Source of the DNA: Chamaecyparis obtusa | Lineage: Eukaryota; Streptophyta; Pinopsida; Cupressales; Cupressaceae | Direction of reading: 5' to 3' | NCBI GenBank assembly: GCA_027943335.1 | Contig: BSBK01006397.1 | Span: forward strand, 501,001-565,000 | DNA length: 64,000 nt | Shown here: in pieces, positions 58,251-64,000 of the stretch | Position numbering within the stretch: position 1 is the stretch's first letter | Layout of the letters: each line of letters begins with the position of its first letter | Translations under genes and position numbers: made by a program | Notes under the pieces: generated by a model | Databases searched by the model: none | What the model was told of the DNA's origin: nothing | The model's input: only the letters and a program-made list of their open reading frames with translations

Positions 58251-59616
58251 AAAACAAGTGAGTTCCAAAAAGCACAAAAGGGTTGCCTAGTGGAGCAATT
58301 AACGCTTCTTTCCTGTAGACCCCTCCCCTATGTATGAATGCTGAGCTTGCATCCAAAGGGTGGTAATGAGGGGAAATTAAAAATAAGTGAGTCCAACACC
58401 CAATTTAGCTAACAAGATCAATCAAAAGTAATCTAAAGTTGCTTATCAATACTACTCACAAATGACAAAGGGTTGAATCAATGGAATATTTAACTTTCCA
58501 AGAAAACATAGAGTGAGTCCACAAAGTGGTGCATTTAACTCCTTATGTAAATAAGGAATGAATCTATGCCCTCAATCACTCAATGAGATATTTGATATTG
58601 GAACCAAGAATTACTTAAGGTTTAAACACAAGCATTCACTTACACAAACTTGTATAAAAGCAAATCTATGTTCATTCATTTCCCATTAAGAGCATCAATT
58701 GAAATGTGTTCTATGAAAGCATGTAAAACACTCAAGCCAAACACATGAGAGGTTCAATTTTAATCCCAAAATCCAAATGTTGTAGAGATGGAACAAAGTA
58801 CCTCAAGTCCAACGCTTTGTTTTAAGCATTTTCCATGAAAGCAAGAGCACCTTCAAATGAACAAGACAAGAAACAAGCAAACATGATATGCAATGTATAT
58901 CCAACTTATGCAAACCCTAGGGTTAGATCTAAAAATCAATTTTTAGGAGCAATGATAACCAGAAAATAATCCAAATGATAACTCATATCATGCAATGAAC
59001 AATGAAAAATAAGTGCATACCCATCACAAAATTTTATTTTTTTTGCATTTGACCTAGTCAACAAGATCTGATTTTTACCACATGAATTCGGATCCTAAAC
59101 CCAAAATGTAGAAAAAAGACCTCTATCAAAAAATAGAGAGCTTTCCAAAAATGTAAAAAATTTCAAAAAAATCTTTTCATTTGTGCCCTAGAGACTCATT
59201 TTATCAAAACAGACCAGTTTTTATAAATTGACCAAATGAGCTATGATATGACCTCTAAATTAAAAACATAGTGAATGGACCCCCTGTATAATTTCAAGAC
59301 CTTACCAGAAATGTAAAAATTTCTAAAAAATATGTTGATTTGCACCAAAAATCAATTTTTTTATGAAAAATCAAGAAAAAATCATAAAAAATATAAATTA
59401 CCTCCAAAAATTTTAAATTTTTTTTGGAGCTTCTATGATATGTCTCCAACCTGTAAAAAAAAATTTAGACCAAAACACCAAGCCATTTGGGAGATATGAT
59501 CAAATCTTTCAAATCTAGGGTTTTTCATCTCCAAACAAATCTGCACAAGGGTTAGCTCCAAAAATAATCAAAACCAGCATGTAAGAGGTGGGTTGCTCCA
59601 TGGTGGGTGCCAAAAA
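58251..59616 (-). other. Element G 5' leader, distal part
   Basis: No ORF. The last ~20 bases before the 5' LTR hold the TGG-initial primer-site candidate on the minus strand (about 59596-59613). Confidence 0.55.
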
Positions 59617-60707
59617 TGTATGGTGAAAATGTTGTCACACTTCTATCAATCTTTACATGCAAGAAAACTCAACAATGAGCCCTCACAAATCGATCCATAG
59701 CTCTCTATGCATGGAGTTGTAAGATTTGTAAAATTGCTCTCAGCTAGAGCTATAAACTCATGACCTTGCTAGTCAACCATACAATGAGAGATTCACAATG
59801 AAAATAAGGGCAAGAATGCCAATATCTACAATGAAATCAATATGAATGCAATGCAATGCAAAATTAATCTAAGATGAGCATGCAAGTATGCAAATTAGGC
59901 TATGAAAATGGAAATGAAAGAGTTACAAACCCTCTAATTAGACTATGTGAGATTAATCTAAAACATTAAAGGAAATGATACCATGATGATGCAACTATGA
60001 TGCAAGCTAAGATGTGATGTAGATGCAAGATGAATTGCAATGATGCTCCAAATCTTCAAAACTTGATGCAAGAATGTCTCCAAAAGCTTCAAGATGATTT
60101 AAAAAACATGTAGCATAACAATAGCATAAAATTCAAGTGTATGCAAAATGAAGAAGAGAGCTCTTCTTTTATAGAGTGAAAAATCAATGGACGATCGAGA
60201 TTAAGAGGAAAAAGACTTAATCAACGATGGAGAAAAATAGAAGCTTGATCCTTGTGCACAAATATCCTCCAATGAGAAAATAAGAGTTGACTTTTGTGTC
60301 CCACATAAGACAAAAAGTGTTTTTTCTTTTTTTATAAAATAAGAATAATGCTTTATTTGTGCAACATAGGATAAGAAGAAAAGTGGGGATTTTTTATTTA
60401 AATAAAAGGGGAGGAAATTCTTTTTAATTAAATAAAGGCTTAGGATAAAGTGATTTTATTATTTAATTAAAAGAGATTTTTAATTAATTAAAAAAGAGCA
60501 TGTTCTCTTAATTAAATAAGATTTTTATTTTATTTTCTCTTTTAAATTAAATAAGGCTCAAACCTTAGGAAATATTGAATTGATTATGATTTGATCAAGG
60601 AAATTGATATAATTGATATTGTTGATATTTGAAAATATTGATTCAGTGATTTGATAAATTGCTAAATGGGGGCCCAAAGTCTAGGCGACCATTTTAGGGT
60701 GCATACA
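59617..60707 (-). repeat. 5' LTR of element G
   Basis: 1,091 bp, TGTATGG...GCATACA, about 3 percent different from the 3' LTR by eye. Confidence 0.92.
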
Positions 60708-60712
60708 ATCAC
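60708..60712. repeat. TSD of element G, right copy (ATCAC)
   Basis: Identical to 43422-43426. Confidence 0.9.
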
Positions 60713-61390
60713 AAGACAAGAAGACCTCTAATTAAGCTAGGTGCCTAAAAAATCAAATGTAAGCAAACATAATGTTGATTTGTATCTCCAAGGAAACCTA
60801 CAAGACAAATAATATAGTAGTTTCAAGATTGAGTCTGTGACAAGCGTCCTACATCACAAAGCATTAGTAGTCATGAAAATGTTGATATCTTTTGCAAGAA
60901 AATCCAACAAAACCACAAGGTAGGGTACAAAATATATGAAAAATGAAAGAAATAGCCATGCAGGATCACTTGTTAGTTATTGTTAGAAAACAAGAAAATT
61001 TGAAAAGGCAAGGAAGAACAAGAAAACTCGACAAAAGACTCAAACTGTCATAGAAATTAAATCTGGGCAACACTTCATAGTCTTCCAGAGAAATCCTACG
61101 ATAGACCCCTATAAAGAAGACAATATTCTAGGATAGTACAATAGACTATAAAGCATCAGTATGATATACTACCAAAAGGAATACGATATACCCTAGAACA
61201 ATGGGACGATATTCCAGTAAACGAGAAATTTTGCCTTGCAGTATTAAGAAGTGTTGTCCTGATGTATCCTGGAATGTCGTATGATTTTATGGCCTACAAA
61301 AAAAGGTTACAAACCTACGATAGCAAAGTGATGAAAATAAAATAAATGGAGCTAAAACAAAATTTCTAGCCCTACAGTGGCCTCCAAAGA
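60713..61390 (-). other. Element F 5' leader, distal part
   Basis: Non-coding. Beside the LTR the minus strand reads TTTGGAGGCCACTGTAGGG, a TGG-initial primer-site candidate not assigned to a tRNA. Confidence 0.55.
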
Positions 61391-62314
61391 TGTGTGATCA
61401 AAGTGTGACACACTTCTATAAACCATTACACTTGAGAGAATCCATAAAGAATTAGATCTCAAGAAGTGGCTTATAGATTCCTATCTATGAATTGTAAGAA
61501 TCTAAGTATAATGCATCGTGGCTCTCAAACGAACCTCAATAAGAAACCTTTGTAAGGTGCACCATAGAATGGAAGATTCAAATGATAATGCAAGATGAGA
61601 GATCTAAATGAAATGCAAGAACTAAGCTAGAATTCAAATGCAAGAATGAGAAAGCAAAGCTAATCTAACAAGATTACAATACCTCCTAGCTAAGCTATGT
61701 GATTTAAGCTAAATGCAATAAGGAAATGCTCAAATAAGATGCAAGTAAACTAGAATGTAAGAGAATGCTCTAAGAATGTAAGTAAACAAAATGATAACAT
61801 AACAATAGCATGAATGAATGAGATAATCTTGACTAAGATTAATATTAGCCAAGAATGAGGAGAGATTCTCCCCTTTTAAAGAGCAATGGACGGTGAGAGA
61901 TTAAGAGGCAAAATTAAAGGGTGGAGAATAATCCCTATTTTGACTATGGTGTACAATATTTTCAAGAGGCAAAAGAATATTTCACTCACCTAGAAGATTG
62001 TGCAATCAATGTGTAGACAAAAAGTCTTTTCTTTTCTTTTAAAAAAGGAAATTCCTTTTTCATGTGCACACATAGGATAAAGTGGATTTTATTTAATTAA
62101 AAGGGGACATTTTATTTTAATCAAATAAATATTAGGATAAAGTGGTCAAACTTTAGGATATCATCAAATAATCTGATAAAGTAATGACTTGATCAAGAGA
62201 TAAGAGATAAAATCAATATTCCAGATTGATTAAGCATAAGATAAAGTCTGGTATTTAAAATTTTAATGTTAGATTAAGGCTCAAGGTTTAATATACCATT
62301 TTTGGGTGATTACA
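61391..62314 (-). repeat. 5' LTR of element F
   Basis: 924 bp, TGTGTGATCAAAG...GGGTGATTACA, roughly 88-90 percent identical to 29340-30306 by eye. Confidence 0.88.
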
Positions 62315-62319
62315 ATGAT
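62315..62319. repeat. TSD of element F, right copy (ATGAT)
   Basis: Identical to 29335-29339. Confidence 0.88.
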
Positions 62320-64000
62320 ATCTTGGACTAGGCCAAAGTGCCTAAGGAATCGATGTGGTCAACTAGATACTTTAGCGTCTCACTCTTGTACAAACTAATT
62401 GGAGAGGCTCCATAGATCTTACTGCACACCTAGTTTAGAAGCTACCCTATTTCCTTGGTGTCTCATTCATAGTGAAAAAGGATCATTTTTTCCTTTTAAG
62501 TTAGTCACTGTTTGTGTTTCCTTAGAGTTGAGGTGAAGGTCTTTTTCTTGGCTAGCAATAGCCTTTTCCAAGATTGGGTAGTTTCCACTTGAATGGGGGT
62601 ACACTACTCATCAAGCTCATCGTATATCTATTGTAAGTGTTCTAAGATCCCTTATTATCCACAAGGGATTACCTCCTCTAGGAGGGACAATACACATGAG
62701 GATCATAAACATCGGGTTTGGAAAGTAATTTCCTTCCATGTGAGCCTAGAAATATTGCATTGAAACTTTCTCCTTGGGTAGAAAGTTCTTGATCATTGTT
62801 CAGACTTGTGAAAATTATTTTTGAAAATTATTTTGAAGAAAAAACATTTGAAAATTCTCAATTTATACCTATTATGTGTGTTCCTTCCATCAAATAGATT
62901 TGTTTTGACTAGTTAACACTAGTCAAACCTTCAAAACTTGCTATAATTTGACCAAACAGAAATCAAAAAAATTTCATCCAAATAAGTGAGTGCACCCCGA
63001 GAATTGATTTTCCACCTCTTTGGATTGAGACATATTTAATTGACTGGTAAACACATTTCTACACAAGAATTTGCACCTGAAACTCAATGTCTGCACTAAT
63101 TAGTGCCTCCGACTAGGAATGATATTTTTTCTATATTCCATAGAGCTAATCAGTCACACCAACATTTTTCATTTTGGACCCTCTTTATGTTGATAAAATT
63201 AGAACCTCAAAGTTGTGACCTTTGACCTTTAAATCTACATATTTTACCTTTCATTCCAGCTTCATATCAAACCCTTTCATCAAACCTTTTCATCTTCATT
63301 TCACCATCATCCTTTCAAATTTCACCTTTGGACCTAGGAGTAACAAATAATTATCCCATATCTTTGTTTGAACTTCAATCAAATCATCTTAATCAATCAA
63401 ACTCATGTCTAAATCCAAATCAAGTTCAAATCAAATCTATCCAATCAATCAAACCTTGATCAATATTTAATTCCAATCTTTAGGATGAAATATTATCCAA
63501 AGTGAAGTAAAGATCTATTGGCAAGTTTTCTATACTGATTTATATGACTTGATATAGTGTTTTCATTATGGCAACAAATTTATATAGCAATTTGGAGTCA
63601 GCACACTTGAAGAGAAGATCAGAAATCAGTTAAGTGTTGAAGACTAGACAATGTACAAAGTTCCTACAGCTCAGAGCATCAGCACACGTGCGTACAAAAG
63701 AATTATGGTATGCACCATAGAATTTAAGTTGGTTAGACTATATTCATGCTTATTCTATGTGCGCATGATCAGATGTGCAAGGATGAGAAAGTTACAGTCA
63801 GTTAAAGTTGCATAGCCAGTGTGTGCCAGAGAAGAACATAGCATGAAGCCGACAGTTAGTATTTTGGTTTGCGGATATAATGTAATGTTGTAAAGGCTAT
63901 GTGCCTATTGTATTTAAGTTGCTGACATTTATACTTGTTTTTTTGTAAGCACGCTTAAGCCAACTCATTTGGAAGCATTGTATGTAATAGGTCTAAGGGT
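62320..64000. other. Unassigned right flank
   Basis: No long ORF, LTR boundary or RNA gene is visible. Plus-strand peptide-like stretches near 62340-62560 are broken by several stops and match no family I know. Confidence 0.5.

Larger units (their letters stand above)
43427..60707 (-). mobile_element. Non-autonomous LTR retrotransposon G, split by element A
   Basis: LTRs of about 1,092 bp (43427-44519, 59617-60707) with TGTATGG...GCATACA ends and a perfect TSD. The polypurine tract beside the left LTR gives leftward transcription. Without A the element is about 9.9 kb. Its only ORF is the Ser/Pro-rich gag-like one at 47864-49846; no pol domain is present. A TGG-initial primer-site candidate (TGGCACCCACC) lies five bases from the 5' LTR on the minus strand, but I cannot assign the tRNA. 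LTR divergence is about 3 percent by eye. Confidence 0.9.
29340..62314 (-). mobile_element. Non-autonomous LTR retrotransposon F (about 33 kb with nested insertions)
   Basis: LTRs at 29340-30306 and 61391-62314 share TGTG...TACA ends and a perfect TSD. The polypurine tract on the minus strand beside the left LTR gives a leftward orientation. Inside are a TIR transposon, a solo LTR, Gypsy D, and element G with A inside it. Removing these leaves about 11 kb. The element's own coding capacity is a Ser/Pro-rich gag-like ORF; no RT, integrase or RNase H of its own is visible. LTRs differ by roughly 10-12 percent by eye, making F the oldest clearly dated element here. Confidence 0.88.

Noticed and set aside
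59596..59613. Assigning a specific tRNA to the G (and F) primer site
   Set aside because: The sequence starts TGG at the right place, but the part beyond does not match a tRNA T-arm I can name.

Overview
This window is plant nuclear DNA made almost entirely of nested transposable elements. I found no host gene, rRNA or tRNA. The plant assignment rests on several families: an L1-type LINE with a DUF4283/zinc-knuckle ORF1 and a plant-type RNase H, a chromodomain Gypsy element, a Copia element, and LTR elements primed by initiator tRNA-Met. The depth of nesting, old LTRs and lack of genes suggest a very large genome such as a gymnosperm's, but that is inference.

Layout. 454-8733 is a full-length LINE on the minus strand with a 14-bp target-site duplication (TSD). 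It sits at the left edge of Copia element E (plus strand, about 8744-28435). E is split by a 5'-truncated LINE piece (about 11217-12250) and by LTR element B (minus, 12387-25550, TSD GAATG). B carries a terminal-inverted-repeat (TIR) transposon in its left LTR (12851-13833) and a decayed chromovirus, C (plus, 18209-23217). The second large stack is LTR element F (minus, 29340-62314, TSD ATGAT). F contains a second copy of the TIR transposon (32075-33066), a solo LTR (35464-36974, TSD AAGAG), an internally deleted Gypsy, D (plus, 38405-42187), and LTR element G (minus, 43427-60707, TSD ATCAC). G is in turn split by LTR element A (minus, 50766-58098, TSD GAAGC). The outer flanks (1-439, 28436-29334, 62320-64000) hold nothing I can assign.

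Most interesting content. A and B are two structurally complete LTR elements of one superfamily: TGTT...AACA LTRs, initiator-Met primer site, duplicated polypurine tract. Where pol should be, they carry a coiled-coil/multi-zinc-knuckle ORF1 and a long unrecognised ORF2. ORF2 is recognisably homologous between A and B (shared motif K-D-x-I-C-F-M-V-x-x-D-x-V), and neither element has protease, reverse transcriptase, RNase H or integrase. The LINE at 454-8733 carries a third ORF downstream of RNase H with the same architecture: a helical domain with a 'GIP/GLP' turn, an acidic linker and a C-terminal coiled coil. Related material recurs in the LINE fragment at 11.2-12.2 kb. F and G form a second pair of pol-less LTR elements with a Ser/Pro-rich gag-like ORF. 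Nothing here looks active: C, D, E and the LINE all carry many in-frame stops.

How the parts relate. The pol-less elements A, B, F and G would have to borrow enzymes in trans. All coordinates of LTRs, TSDs, primer sites and polypurine tracts were read by eye; divergence figures are visual estimates.
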